64,000 bases of DNA, from contig JAVHKY010000054.1 in NCBI GenBank assembly GCA_035079385.1, positions 18,642,001-18,706,000 on the forward strand, written 5' to 3'. The position numbers and the translations under genes are program-made. Positions within the stretch are counted from its first letter, which is position 1. Every line of letters begins with the position of its first letter. Source of the DNA: Aspidiotus rigidus (Eukaryota > Arthropoda > Insecta > Hemiptera > Diaspididae). The notes beneath the pieces are model-generated. The model did not search any database, was not told the origin of the DNA, and saw only the letters and a list, made by a program, of their open reading frames with translations. This document shows, piece by piece, positions 21,678 to 33,660 of the stretch.

Positions 21678-22454
21678 ATGGAGGTCTACAAAGATTTTTT
21701 ATTTGATAAAGATGAATTTGATTTTGAGAATATAATACCATATTTTAAAGAGCCTATTGCTAGAACAAGGTCAAATTATGAAACTTTAATGGATCCACTT
21801 TAGTGGCTCAGTGGCGGAGCGGTACGAACACGGCCTTGTAACCTAAAGGTCCGCGGTTCGATACCAGCTTCGAGCGAGCGTTAACAGTAGCAGGTTATTT
21901 CTCGAACAATCACTTCCAACATCGTGCTATCTGTTAACGTCACTGAGCCGATCAACCTGTATCAGCAACGAGTCGGATAATCTAGAAGTGGGGATTACCG
22001 GCGGTATCTAAACGCTCGCACAGGCCTGTGCGATAGACGGGAAGCTGTGGATTTGGTTCAGCGTCGTGAAGACGCGGTTAACCGGCTGAACCAGCAACCC
22101 CTATCTCACGCACATGCGAGGTAAATAAATAATAAGACAAAGAGTGTGTAATAATAACGCAGCATTTCGTCACCTTCCCAAGCCGGACTAGGGCACCGTG
22201 GGAAGCGTAGTCCTAATACACCGCACCACAGATATTCATAGATTGTGGTGCGAGGCCGTTGGCCAAAATTGGCGTAAGTGATGCTGTTATTATTATTATT
22301 ATTAATGGATCCACTTTCTGATAAAATTCAACATTTATCTGAAGATGAAAGAATAAAATATACTAAATTTATGGTAAATATTATTGTTCATTTGAGTGCT
22401 CTATCAAGAATAATTGAAAGAGAAATAAAAGATCTAAATATGTATTCCTATTAA
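21678..22454 (+). pseudogene. Small AT-rich ORF split by a SINE insertion
   Basis: An ATG at 21678 (after 'tctaa') opens a frame that reaches a TAG created at 21801-21803 by the inserted SINE. The same frame resumes right after the downstream target duplication at 22318 and ends at TAA 22452-22454. Ignoring the insertion, the product would be 86 residues, acidic N-terminally (KDFLFDKDEFDFENI) and helical C-terminally, ending NMYSY. There are no lesions other than the SINE, so the ORF was intact when hit. No family recognised. Codons are very A/T-rich, no introns are visible, and 'tataaata' lies about 55 bp upstream, which would suit a gene of large-DNA-virus origin. That origin is inference. 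Confidence 0.6.
21802..22301 (+). mobile_element. tRNA-derived SINE with 16-bp target duplication
   Basis: The 5' part carries a pol III A box (TGGCTCAGTGG, from about 21804) and B box (GGTTCGATACC, from about 21855), in the tRNA-like spacing. A body of about 400 bp follows, ending in (TTA)n. Both sides carry 'ttaatggatccacttt' (21786-21801 and 22302-22317). The tRNA head cannot fold into a full cloverleaf, so this is not a tRNA gene. A/T-tailed long-TSD integration indicates LINE-mediated retrotransposition. The body contains an inverted pair around 'gaccggctgaacc'-type sequence at about 22052-22092. Confidence 0.9.
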
Positions 22455-25098
22455 TGATTTTGAAGTTAACAGGTTCAAAACAAACATTCTCCTTCCAACC
22501 CCTCTATCAAAACAACCAAATCTATGAATCACCATCAGAAATCAGCGAAATACTAGCTGAGAATTATTTTCAAATTTCCTCCAACACTAACTACGACCCA
22601 CCTTTCACTCGAATCAAACAACAAGCCAAAAATACCACAATAGATTTCTCCCTTAATCTGTCACAAACTCTCACACTTCCCTACAATAAACCAATCACCA
22701 AACAAGAAGTCACCCACACCATCTCCCTCTGCTCCGAAAAATCAGCTCCCGGTCTCGACCAAATTAGCCCCGCTATGCTACACAAACTTCATACAAATGC
22801 CATCTCACACCTCACCTCACTCCTAAACCGAATATTTTTTTCCACCTCCTTCCCCAATAACTGGAAAACAGCTCCAATCATTCCAATCCTGAAACCTCTC
22901 AACGACCCCTCACACCCTCTATCCTACCGACCAATATCACTGCTAAGCACTCTTAGCAAAATTCTCGAAAAAATTATCAATAGTAGACTCTCTTGGTTCC
23001 TTGATTCCAACGAAATATTAAGTAATACACAATATGGGTACCGTAAGGGCCGATCAGCTCTAATGGCCCTTGCTGACCTCGATTCCCAAATCTACGACAC
23101 CCATGCTCACGGAGCGAACCTCTACTCAATATTTTTTGATATGGAGAACGCTTTCCCGAGAGTCTGGGCATACCAAATATGCGTCATCCTACACCAACTT
23201 GGACTTTGAGGACCCTTCCCTCTCCTACTTCAAAATTATCTTACTAATCGATCTTCTAGAGTCCGCGTAAGCGATCACTACTCCTCAACCTTCCCTCAAG
23301 AAAATGGTATCCCCCAAGGATCCCCACTTAGCGGCACCCTCTCTCTCATCGCCATCAACAACATAACAAAAATCATAAAATCTCCAATTCAAACCCTCCT
23401 ATTCTCTGATGACCTAAGCATCCATTTACGTTCCACTAACACAACTCGCGCCCATCGTCTGCTACAAAAAACAATCAATAAAGTACACACTTGGCTTTCC
23501 CTCCTAGGATTCCGCATTTCTTACCCCAAAACCAAACTCGTCATTTTCCAAAAACCACGCCAGAAAACTATTAAATTTCCCCCTCTCACAATAGCTAACT
23601 ACCCGATCCCACAAGTCAAAACTACTAAAGTTCTTGGCCTCAATTTCCACAACCGTCACTCTTGGATCCCCCATATCAAACTAACTAAATCAAAATGCAT
23701 TCGAGCACTCAATGTCCTAAAATTCCTCTCCCACCCTAAAGAAGGTTGTAACCGAAAAAACCTTCTCCACCTCTACCAGAGCTTAATCCGATCCATCCTC
23801 GATTATGGATCACCCATTTACGGTCTCGCCCCTCCCTCTCATTTAAAACTACTCGACACCATCCAAAGTTCTTCACTCAGAATAGCTACTGGTGCATTCC
23901 GAACCAGTCCCGCTGAAAGCCTCTGTGCAGACACTGGCTTCCCCCCACTTCACTATCGACGCCTCAAACTGACAACCAACTTCCTCACAACTGTCCTACA
24001 ATATCCGCAAACCCCCGTCCACCATCGCATATTCCCCCCTCATCATAACCAAAATTCCTCGACCAACCTACGTTCCAACCTAGAACTCCAACTAGCACGC
24101 CCCTTCAAGTTCCATTGTCTTAACCACATCGTTCCCTCAACCCCTCCTTGGCTCTTTATTCCACCCAAAATCATTCGCGACCTAAAACGCCTCCCTCGTC
24201 TTTCAACTTCTCCCGAAGAATACCAAGCACAGTTTAACAAAATCCTTAACAACTTTCACAACCCTATACTATGTTTCACGGATGGATCTAAATATCAAAA
24301 CAAAACCGGCTTTGCTTACTCAATAGATCACATCACAGTCTCTCACCGACACCGCAACACCGCATCCGTCTTTACCACTGAACTACAAGCAATCTTTAGC
24401 TGTTTAGAGCACATCCTCACCAACCTACCCTCCCGTCTTCCTCTCAACCCTTTTTTAGTCATTTCCGACTCCCTATCATCACTCGACGCCATATCCAACC
24501 ACACTTCCTCCCACCCACTCATAAGTCGTATACACACTCTCATTAACACCTTCCATACCATCCCCATCCCATTATTCTTCATCTGGGTACCTGGTCACAA
24601 GGGTATCCCAGGAAACGAAAATGTCGACAAAGCAGCCAAACTAGCAACCCATAACCCATCAGTCAACCGGTCTTTCCTCCCCTCACGCTCAGATCTCTCC
24701 AAACACATCAACAAATTCATCACTCAAGCACGGTTCACCCATTGGTCTGATCTCAAATCACTTTCAAACAAACTAGCCCAAATTAAAAATATTCCCACCG
24801 CATGGGACTCTTCAAATCTGTCAACACGCAGAGAAGAAATAGTCATCACCCGTCTCAGAATCGGCCACACCAGACTCACACCCATCTCATCTCTCATCTT
24901 ATGCCTCTCTCATGCCCTCACTGCGAATCTGAACACCCCCTATCCGTTCAACACATCTTCTGCTGGCCCAACTTGACCCAACTCCGTAATTCCTTATCCA
25001 TCCCCCACAACCATACAGAAGCACTTTCAGATCTCTTTCCTTCCATCCCTAACATATTCAACTTTTTACAACAAGCCAACTTCCTCTCATGCATATAA
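22455..25098 (+). pseudogene. LINE ORF2-like RT-RNase H protein, two lesions
   Basis: RT motifs in order are KSAPGLDQISPAML, SYRPISLLSTLSKILEKII, QYGYRKGRSALMAL, FFDMENAFPRV (motif A), NGIPQGSPLSGTLS and LLFSDDLSIHL (motif C, FSDD where FADD is usual). RNase H has CFTDGSK, TTELQAIF, VISDSLSSL and WVPGHKGIPGNENVDKAAK, so all four acidic positions and the late His are present. The end carries CPHC and HIFC as a putative zinc knuckle. A TGA at 23207-23209 interrupts RT between motifs A and B, and a one-base shift near 24875-24885 puts the zinc motif in another frame (stop 25096-25098). Apart from these the frame is open for about 880 codons, so the insertion is fairly young. Confidence 0.9.
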
Positions 25099-25180
25099 TC
25101 ACACAATCTAGCCGAGCTCATAGCCCTGAAGGCAGGCTGCTAGTAGCTCGTTAATTAAAATAAAATAAAATAAAAATAAA
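22455..25180 (+). mobile_element. 5'-truncated I-clade-type LINE (RT plus RNase H)
   Basis: The element starts, truncated, within the region before RT, right after the small ORF's stop. It ends with a short 3' UTR and an 'aaaat' tail near 25150-25180. Its single ORF has RT, RNase H and a C-terminal zinc motif; the apurinic endonuclease expected upstream is missing. Related decayed copies lie at 1341-1960/2820-3240 and 11380-13300. I cannot define target duplications. Confidence 0.9.
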
Positions 25181-26004
25181 TCTGATGTTGAACACAAAAC
25201 AAGATAGGCTACAAAACTCTTCTCGCCAGAAAATTACTCCATCAGAATCAACGACGAGGAAACGATGAACATTGAATACGATTGAAACGCAAAACGCATT
25301 AATGCAATAACGCACAAAGAAATGAACAAGATGCACATCATTCATTGACAGGGTACCATTAAAACAAATACCCACACCGTACTGCGTTGTGGACTATCAT
25401 GCTGTGACGTCAGCGTCTTAACTTACCCGAAGAAGAAGAAAGTACAAAATAGTGATTACAATACGGTCGGCTCCGCGACACGCGCCGACCCTAAAAACGC
25501 ATATATTTGCCACGTTAGCGCCGCAATCGCCGTTGTATATCACCACTACTACTACTACACATGAACGAATATTATTTACTACTACACTTGGAATGCTGCA
25601 AACACTGCCGCTGCAACGCACTTATTAACCAATAATAACAAAGCGATCACAACGCTCACGTGGCAAATATATGCGTTTTTTGTCCTTAATTTTTGCATTG
25701 AAGTTAGCCATCTCTTCTCTGATGCCGACAGACGTTCGACAAACTATTTTTATAATACATGAAGCGAAAGTGCTGCGTATTGCGTTCGTTTTTCGTAGCG
25801 AAACATGCCGTTATCAGAACCGTGGCGAAAATGTTTTACCAGTGGCGAAAATGTTTTACCGGTGGCGAAAATCAAGTCAGTGGTGCCATTCGAAAAATTT
25901 GTAAACATTCTTTTTGAACGATAACCAATTTAAATTGTAGGCCCAAGTGTTCCTTTCACTACATGTATTATAAAAAGTACTGTTTGTAATTCGTGTTGAA
26001 AACA

Positions 26005-26076
26005 AACGATATTAGAACTCGCTTATCCACACTCGCTCCGCTCGTGTGGCTACACTGCGCTCGTTCTAATATCGTT
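26005..26076. repeat. Hairpin-forming inverted repeat
   Basis: Perfect 14-bp arms 'aacgatattagaac' (26005-26018) and its complement (26063-26076). An inner pair, 'ccacactcg' and 'cgtgtgg', gives a cruciform-like double hairpin. Short, non-coding. Confidence 0.6.
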
Positions 26077-26184
26077 GGTTTTCGCCACTTATTACAAAAT
26101 GTACTATTGTAGCGTTATCCACGGTTTTCATAGGTTGCTTGTGTTTTATTATTATGGATGGATGGATGGATGGATGTCTTCGCA

Positions 26185-26245
26185 CTGATGATGGCCTTTG
26201 AATTGCAGCCGAAAGGGTTCTGTAACTTGTACCAAAGAACCCCTT
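26185..26245 (+). ncRNA. Hammerhead-like core, probably degenerate
   Basis: CTGATGA (26185-26191) is followed by U, a GGC/GCC helix and GAAA (26211-26214). A 7-bp helix III, GGGTTCT/AGAACCC (26215-26221 and 26236-26242), comes next. This has the same 'CTGATGA-U-GG..CC-GAAA' order as the ribozyme at 15.1 kb. Helix I does not pair convincingly and there is an extra C before the expected U-H, so activity is doubtful. No PLE coding sequence is visible upstream. Confidence 0.25.
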
Positions 26246-28119
26246 GGTCGAGCAACGTTATATTTTTATTAATTACATGAATGTCATTAGGTACTTTTCT
26301 TTCCGAATTTCCTACCCATCACACTCCCGTGATAGTAAGCGTACCACTGCAAAATAATGCTTAATCGGTCTCGGAAACATTTCTCAAGTTTACGGCAGTT
26401 TAATGAGACCGTGCTTCGAACTGCAATGTTCGTTCACGCACCATTGTTCCTCAAGCTACAAATGACAAAAAAAAACAACTTATCTGCATAGATTACGACC
26501 CACACCTATGCATCAGTCGAGAATTACCGTGAGCGAGAATGCGATTTACGTGGGCAAAAACGATTTTTTCCCCGAGGATTATGTGTCCGCAACACGACCA
26601 TTATCTCGTTTTCGAACTCAGTACAAAGCTTGCAGTAAATTAATCCTGAAAAATATACAACAATCGTGACTGATATGCATAAAATAATTATAAAATTATA
26701 TTATTCGTTCGGCAATAAACCGATATCGTGTTTTTTCTCCTCGATATCCCACAGATGACAAACGTCGAAATTATTTGCTTCTCGTTATAATCCAATATAG
26801 GTATAGGTATCGACATATACACGAGAAAAGTTGGAGCGTATAGCCGGCTTACGCGTTTTGGATTACACAAAGGTGGTAAAAATAGGCTACAAAAATAATA
26901 AATAAATATAACAGAGGAGAGAGTAGACCTGCTTACATAATGCGGAGGGAAAAGAACTTTATAGGTTGGTTAAAATTTTAAAACATGAATGTTAAATACA
27001 AAGCACGATATATTTCGTGTTTCGATGCGAATATAAAATTATAAATTGACTTCGGCACGAATACCGTCTAACAGGAAAATGGAGTTTTCGCATGTCGAAC
27101 GATAGAGTGGTTATAACTAAGGACAGAGTTTTCCGAGTACAACGGTAATTTGATGCTCGCACACCTCTGTGAATATCGCATGGAAAGACAGCGTCTTGAA
27201 TATAAGTAAAGAGGTGGTTGGCCGAAAATCATGGCATTTCAACCAATAATTGCACTCAAACTATTGAAGTACAGCATATAATCCACGTGAAAACTATCGC
27301 ATTATTCTAGCTATGACTCGATTGAGCTAAAAGAGGAAGTAGGTTCTTCAGCTGGGGCAAGCATCTAATTGAGACTCAAGAAAATTATGTTCTAGCAGTA
27401 CCTGGTAAGAACAGGAATGGTCATTTTGGTTAGGTTACTGCACTTGCTTGCGAGGATTCTTTTGCTGATTGCAATACGTTCTTCATAGTTTGGATTACGT
27501 TGGCTAGCTGCTTTCTGAAAATGAGATGGGTCAAAATTCAGGGTGGTGCAAAAGTCGCTATCCATCCGATCTAAGAGAGCAAAAGGCACTATCCATCTAC
27601 CAAATACACGCGCAGTTTATAGCAGTTTTACCGCGGGTACCTATGCTCGAAGGTCGTTTCCCACTGGTGCGGTGGGAATCACATTGAACACCTTCTTCCG
27701 TTTTTTCAACCGTTTTTTGGGGCTCTGACTCGTAGTAAGGCGAGAGCCCCTATGTAATCGCGAAAAAAAAAGACAGTCGTCAATCAATAATGATGATAAT
27801 ACAGCGTGAAGTTCGTTCATAATCACGTATACCTTACATGAAGATGGTCGTTCATTTGTAACTATGCCTCGATGCTACTCTGTCCCAGGATGTTTATGAA
27901 AGAAAAAGTTTGATTGATCGAATATATCTCAATTTCTTCAGTTGTGCACCTATCATTAATCTGGCTGGGACCTTGACTTGTGTATACCTCAAAGGGGTAG
28001 GAACTCTTGTATCATCATTATTCCGGGGAATCTTTGCATTTTGTATGTTGACAGGCAAAGAGGAACCAAATCTCTCAAGTTCCAGACGTGAGTGGAACAA
28101 GAAGATGCGGATCTCAGGT

Positions 28120-29735
28120 TAGTAGCACATAGACACGTAAAGGCTCTCACGTGGTATTACACAGCTCGAAACATGAAACTTATAGCTTTCTTGATACCAA
28201 TGATCGCTAAGTACCTAGGTACCTGAACATTCAAATGTTATCATTAGAGCCCGGATTTGCCGGCATTAATCACTTTTCTTCCTGAAGGGGCGCAAACAGT
28301 TTTCAATAAAATGGAGGTTCAAATCACATAGAAAGGGGCCAGGAAAAAGAGTTTTATTTTGCCGAAAATAACAAAAATGCCAAAATTGTGCCGGAAGCGT
28401 TAGTTTTGTGTACAAAGTTTAAAATTGTTGCCTTTTCATTCATGAACAAAAGAAGACGCGAAAAATTTTACTTAAAATTCAGCAATAGTTTTGGTGAAAA
28501 TTGGATAGTTTTTGTTAAAAATATTATTTTGAGTCCAAAATTGAAAAATCAAAAATTTTTGCTAGGATTTTGTATTGATGAGTTTGCTCCACAAAATTAA
28601 TTTATTTTGATGAAAAATCACGTAATTTTGGTTGGAAATTGAATAATTCTGGTCGTGAACGTGTCAAAACACCAAAAACGCGTGTTCCTTTCAATTGCCA
28701 AATATTGCCAAAAATTTAGAATTTCTTATGCCATGAAGGCTCTAGTTATCATCTTTCTGTAAGTTGGAACACTAATATTTAGCAACATAGTTCCTTCTGA
28801 CCTATTTTTATTTACACTTCTCACATTCTCAGGGAAAATCTACATTACTAATTTTCCTCCTAAACCGCTCATCACTAAACAGCTGACGAATTATTTTTTG
28901 TTTTTTTTGATCCGCCAGTTTGAAGCCACAGTTGAGTTATTGAGTAGCAAGCGTGTTTCTCAGTGTTGCAACGTTTTGGAAATGGTTGACTACTGCTTTC
29001 TAAATGACAATCATTAGAAAAATGCTTTACTCCATATTCTATGAGCAATGCTGAACCACATACTCCATAAGCAATGCTAAACCATATAATATTCACTGAA
29101 CCATATATTCTGTAAGCAATGCTTTGCTTGGTGTAGGTATCCAGGTAAACTATATATATTTAGCTTTGTTAGTATAAGCCTATACAGTCTAGTATTTGTG
29201 ACGTCATCAGATATGTCTAGTTCTTGGGAGGCCCAAATGCCATTAGCTTGAAATAGTTCAAAGTAGATCATACAAAACGCAGAGGGGGGGCAAACTTGCT
29301 CCGCTCGTTCGCCCCCCAAAAGCTATCAATTTTATTCTAAAGTGGATTTATACTAGTCCAAGTAGGGGGCTCACTCACATGTGCAGAACAAGAAGGTGGT
29401 ACTCCCAGATCAAGCACAGCAAGTATGACAAAGACAAAACAGTATGCTACCTTATATAAAAGACATGAAACATGATCTGCATTAATTTGACCACACCAAA
29501 ACATTTGTTTCTATTGATGTCATAACTTTAAATAAATGAATAAAATTACAGATCGATAACTAACTAATAACAATGATTTAGAAATCAGACAGAAACGAAT
29601 CTCCATGTTTGGTGGCCAGCAATACAATTAGAAAGAAAATAATCACAAATTTATATAGGTGGCAAGCAATATGAACATCTTGATTAAGACCAATCAATTG
29701 AGACAATAAAGGTTAGACCTTATTTAAAAAAAGAA
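28120..29735. other. No gene recognised
   Basis: AT-rich. Includes a G/C-run hairpin (29284-29317, 'gggggggc' against 'gcccccc') and two 'ataagcaatgct'-type repeats at about 29035-29125. The ORFs at 28388-28600 and 29077-29319 show no domain. Confidence 0.5.
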
Positions 29736-29906
29736 ATGAGTACATGTCCTCAATGTGAAACCACTCTTATTAGATTTGTAGATTGTATGGAACATGATGA
29801 GAAACTCAAATTTATTTGTGACAAATGTAAAGCAAGAACTCAACATTCTAGGAGTAAATTTAAAATATTTCATTGGTGTACAATATGTGGACGAATCAAT
29901 AAGTAA
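29736..29906 (+). CDS. 56-residue zinc-ribbon-like protein, unassigned
   Basis: An intact ATG-to-TAA frame of 56 codons with seven cysteines in three groups: TCPQC near the N-terminus (CxxC), CDKC at about 28-31, and CTIC at about 48-51, with a further Cys at about 17. Two CxxC pairs separated by 20 residues fit a zinc ribbon, and the third pair could form a second half-site. It is intronless, A/T-rich and begins 'aaagaaATG'. Small zinc-ribbon proteins of this kind occur in transcription and replication factors of cells and of large DNA viruses. I recognise no specific family. Its nearest neighbour is the convergent ORF at 30172-30543 of like composition, and an origin shared with 21678-22454 is possible. 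Host versus viral source is undecided. Confidence 0.45.
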   Translation: MSTCPQCETTLIRFVDCMEHDEKLKFICDKCKARTQHSRSKFKIFHWCTICGRINK

Positions 29907-30171
29907 TATTTATTAAATTGAAAGAAGTATAACTAACTTCTGTTTAATAAATATTTCATTTCTAAGTGATGATATTTATCAAAACCTGTATCATAATAAC
30001 CTTTCATCTTTACATATTATCAAATTAATTATTTATTTTTTTATAACTTTTAATATATTCATTAACCTTTTTTAATATTCACATGTAATAATTTCTTCTA
30101 GAAAATGTATAAAAATTTTTAATCCTCTAAACTGATATAAAATGTATGAAATCTCTAAATGTATAAAATTT

Positions 30172-30543
30172 TTAATCTTTCAAATTTCTATTAAAATCTT
30201 TAACTATTTTATAAACTTCTGATGCTGATATTGGTTTAACAAAAGTAAAAGTTTTATATAACTTTTTATAATCATTATAATTATTAAATTTTGGAATTAT
30301 CATTCCTTCTTTATGTTTAACAAATATTTCATCAAAATTAGTTTCTTCTGTAACGTCTATAAGGAGACAATCTGTAACTATATAACATGTTTTATTATCA
30401 ATCATTTCAATTCCAAGTTTTAATTCATCATGTTCTTTATATTTTCTTATATTATATAAATATTTTATTTTCATATCAATATTTTCTATGAAGTTAAATT
30501 TTGTGTGAATCAAATCAACTACTTTTTTATCTAAAGAATGCAT
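30172..30543 (-). CDS. 123-residue A/T-rich ORF, unassigned
   Basis: Starts at a true ATG (30543-30541) and is intact to TAA, with 123 codons, no introns and strong A/T bias at third positions. The product is rich in Lys, Asp, Ile and Asn. It has alternating strand-like segments (KTCYIVTDCLLIDVTEE) and a helical C-terminus (SASEVYKIVKDFNRN), no signal peptide and no membrane segment. An intact frame of this length in DNA this A/T-rich is unlikely by chance because stops are frequent. I do not recognise the family. Like 29736-29906, which it faces across 265 bp of even more A/T-rich DNA, it looks like a compact viral-type gene, either a captured host gene or an endogenous viral fragment. Confidence 0.5.
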   Translation of the reverse strand: MHSLDKKVVDLIHTKFNFIENIDMKIKYLYNIRKYKEHDELKLGIEMIDNKTCYIVTDCLLIDVTEETNFDEIFVKHKEGMIIPKFNNYNDYKKLYKTFTFVKPISASEVYKIVKDFNRNLKD

Positions 30544-33500
30544 CTTTATATATTCAATTTACAATTTCAGTTTTTTTTAACTTTTTTGAAAAATGTATTG
30601 CTACCACTCAACATTTTTCCGTTTTTGAGTTTTAGAATTAATACAAAATGTATGAGAATTCCAAACTTCTTAAATTTCCTTAGATATTTGAAAATCTTCA
30701 CACAGAAATTCAGGGATCGGTATCACGGACCCTAGAAACTTCATGAGAAATCCGATGAATGTGATTAGTTTTTCAAGAATAAAATCTTGTGCGGATTTTC
30801 CGCGCTAATTTTTTCTGAACTAATTTATGAAGAGAAATATGATGAATGCCAACGGTGTGTAAATAACACGTGCTTGAAAGAGTTTCCGAACCATTGGAGA
30901 AGGAAAAAATTGGGTGAAAATCTATAAAATTATGGGTGATAGATTTCACTAGGTACCTACCTTGGATAATGAAGTACAGGTAATTTTCTATAAAAAATGC
31001 CTGAAATACAGGTAAAATAATTACATTATTTTTGTCTGCACGTTTTAATGAAATACAGGTAATTTCTCTAAAAATGTCTGAAAATACAAGTAAAATAATC
31101 ACATTATTTTTGCTGAACGATTACGCACTCTAAAAATACTGTGTAAAATAATTGAAGGATATTCTAGCTGGATTGGGTTGTAAAAGAGAAGAAGTAGTAG
31201 TAATGGGGGTCTTGGGTTCAAGACCCGTCATTACTACTTATATCCCCACTGCCCATCCTCCTCAAATATTTGACTTCCTTCAAAGTATTTGTACCACGTC
31301 GTCTCGGTCTTTGTTTTCATTCTAACCGTACTCATTATCTTAGATTTTGAGAACAGGAGAAAGTTCCAACCTTTCCATCCATATTTGATATTATTTTTTT
31401 CAATTTATTCAGATGATCCATTTTGTAACTTATTTCTACCATTAACTTCTTACTTTCTTTTCGCTTGTTCAGTACCAATCTTTACCAAATTCCTCGCGGT
31501 GAACATTCTCTTTGAAAAGCTTTTAAAAATTTTTCACAGTACATTACTTTCAGTATATGTTTCTGCTGCTCATTTGCTGTGGTAGGATTTTTTTCTTCTC
31601 CTTCCTATGTGATGAGAAAAATCTTTACAAGAAGACTCATTACTTATATGTTTTTCCCGCATGGTTATTTTATAAAACAGCGGAACCCAACAAAAGTTCA
31701 ACGGAAACTGACAATGCCTATTGTATTCGGTTATAACGCTGGTTTTCACTCAAAATGTACCAACGCAGACAGAATAATAGTAATCAATTTAGACCTACTT
31801 ATTATAATGGAGCAAGTCGTTTCCCTTCCTCTCCATTATCTCTCTCCGGCTCTTGTTTTATTTGCGATGATAATGTTTAATTAACATAGAGTGAAATTAC
31901 CATGTTACACCAATCACACTTTTTTTTCATTAGGGTCTTCCTATTTGTTTTACTCTGGTATTATTGTGTCGAGCTTCAACACAATACTGTACTATGATGG
32001 ACAGTCAAGCGTCATTTCGGTTGCCACGATTTTATCAGTGACTGGTTTTGAAATAAAAAAACAAAATTTATAAAGTCATTTATCTCTCGGTGTGTTACGA
32101 AAATGAGAGAAAATATTGTAATTTATGCTTAGCGCGTTGGTTTTTTTTTTTTGGAATTCACTGGTTTGTGCATCGGTATGATATTTGATGGAGGCTTAGA
32201 GTTGTTTACAATAGTTATATAGTTACACTTCAAAAACATCCTATTCGCAGTTTTACGATCCTAATGACCAGTAGCCCGTATATTTCATCACTTTGTTTGA
32301 ATTGTTTATCTACACCAGTCGGACGTGCGTTGCACGTTCCTAGCTTATCGTATCTCATCGGTGATGTCGTGCTCCGCGGGATATAAGCTCGGATAAATTT
32401 CTTGCCAACGCTTTCCTCCTGCAGTGTACCTATATTTTTCCATGCTTTCCAGTCCGGTCGACGTTTTAATTACACGTTTTTTGATTTTTCCCAATCCAAG
32501 TACACTCGTTAGATTATGTTTGACAGAAGAAAGCCTCTCAAAATAATCTATACTGATTGAGGTACTTATACTTGAAAGTCCCAACAAAAATTAATTGAGT
32601 AAGAACTCATTTTTATAGTATAATCGTCGCATAATTTATGAGGGACCAACATCTCCATTAGAAATTTGATATCTATGATGGGCAGGATTTTATCTACAGT
32701 AAGGCTATTGTAACTGAGTAAGTACATAGAAAAGCAATGGCTGGCAAATCACTTCTGTCTACATTCGAGTAGCTCTACATTTTCAAACCTTAATTTCATG
32801 TACCTCCATTAGTCATCACAAAGTACTTCGTTTATGTATTTATCGAGTCTGTAAATTCAATAACGTGAAATGAGATAAGGAAGACTCAGTCTCTATTCTC
32901 TATAAAGACTGAATAAGTGTGTATTTGTACCAACTGTCGCGATACAGGCCTTGAAAAACTCTTTCTTGGATAAGAATTAATAAGATCATGTTTCATGTCT
33001 ATCTTTTTTTTATAGCTCCAACTCGCTGGTCACCTTGATCGTTGCTTGCAAGGTTTCTTCAGTCAAAAGAGGAAAGAAAGGAGGGATTTCCAAGATTTTT
33101 CACCTTTTGATGGCTTACTTCACCAGGAATGCGAAGTCCAGGCCAATGAGTGTTTAACTTAAGCTTTTAAGCTCATTTTTGATCGGCTTCTAAGCGGATG
33201 AAAGATCAGTCATTCGCTGTTAAAGCCAGTCAATAAGGAGACGCTTATTGGCTTTTTCCTGAAACATAATTTTAGGCTCAGACCTGTTCCGGAACCACAA
33301 GTGCAATGTCCAAAAAGTGCTTAAAAACTAATGATGAAAGCAAATAGCCGAAGTTGAGCGAATGAAACCATAACTAAGTGAAAAACTTATGAACCTAATC
33401 AGAATTCTAGAGTTCATTTTACAAACTGTACAAATATATCAACATTTGAAAATCAACGAAAATCAAAATTGAAAATCGTAAGATCGAAAAATTTCATAAA

Positions 33501-33660
33501 ATCGAAGAATGCAAAAAATTTAAGAAAATTGTAAATATTTTCGCCTAAATAGAAATTATCAAACGATACACAAATTATAACCGAGCTACGACGAAGAAAA
33601 AGTGAAAGATAGAAGAGAAGAAAACTAAATTAGACCAGTATAGTGACAATAAAATTAAAA
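30544..33660. other. No gene recognised
   Basis: Several 60-110 codon ORFs on both strands lack domains. A 43-nt hairpin lies at 31198-31240 (arms 'agtagtaatg' and 'cattactact', with an inner 'ggtcttgggttcaagaccc'). Its inner part resembles a pol III B box, but no tRNA fold is possible. A second small hairpin lies at 33222-33258. Confidence 0.5.

Larger units (their letters stand above)
25181..27860. other. No gene recognised; small repeats
   Basis: It contains a (CTA)n-like stretch near 25545-25585, a tandem 'gtggcgaaaatgttttacc' unit at 25822-25870, the hairpin at 26005-26076, a (GGAT)n run at 26155-26176 and a hammerhead-like core at 26185. ORFs are short and without recognisable domains. 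Confidence 0.5.

Noticed and set aside
21802..21880. tRNA gene
   Set aside because: A and B boxes are present, but the arms do not form a cloverleaf and the sequence continues into a 500-bp SINE body with target duplications.
27864..28121. THAP zinc-finger gene starting MPRCYSVPGC
   Set aside because: The start resembles a THAP domain, but Cys spacing is C-x5-C instead of C-x4-C, a stop follows at once, and the only later similarity (RREWNKKMRIS) is too short.
31198..31240. tRNA or pol III gene around 'gggttcaagaccc'
   Set aside because: It is the loop of a simple hairpin; no A box or tRNA arms are nearby.
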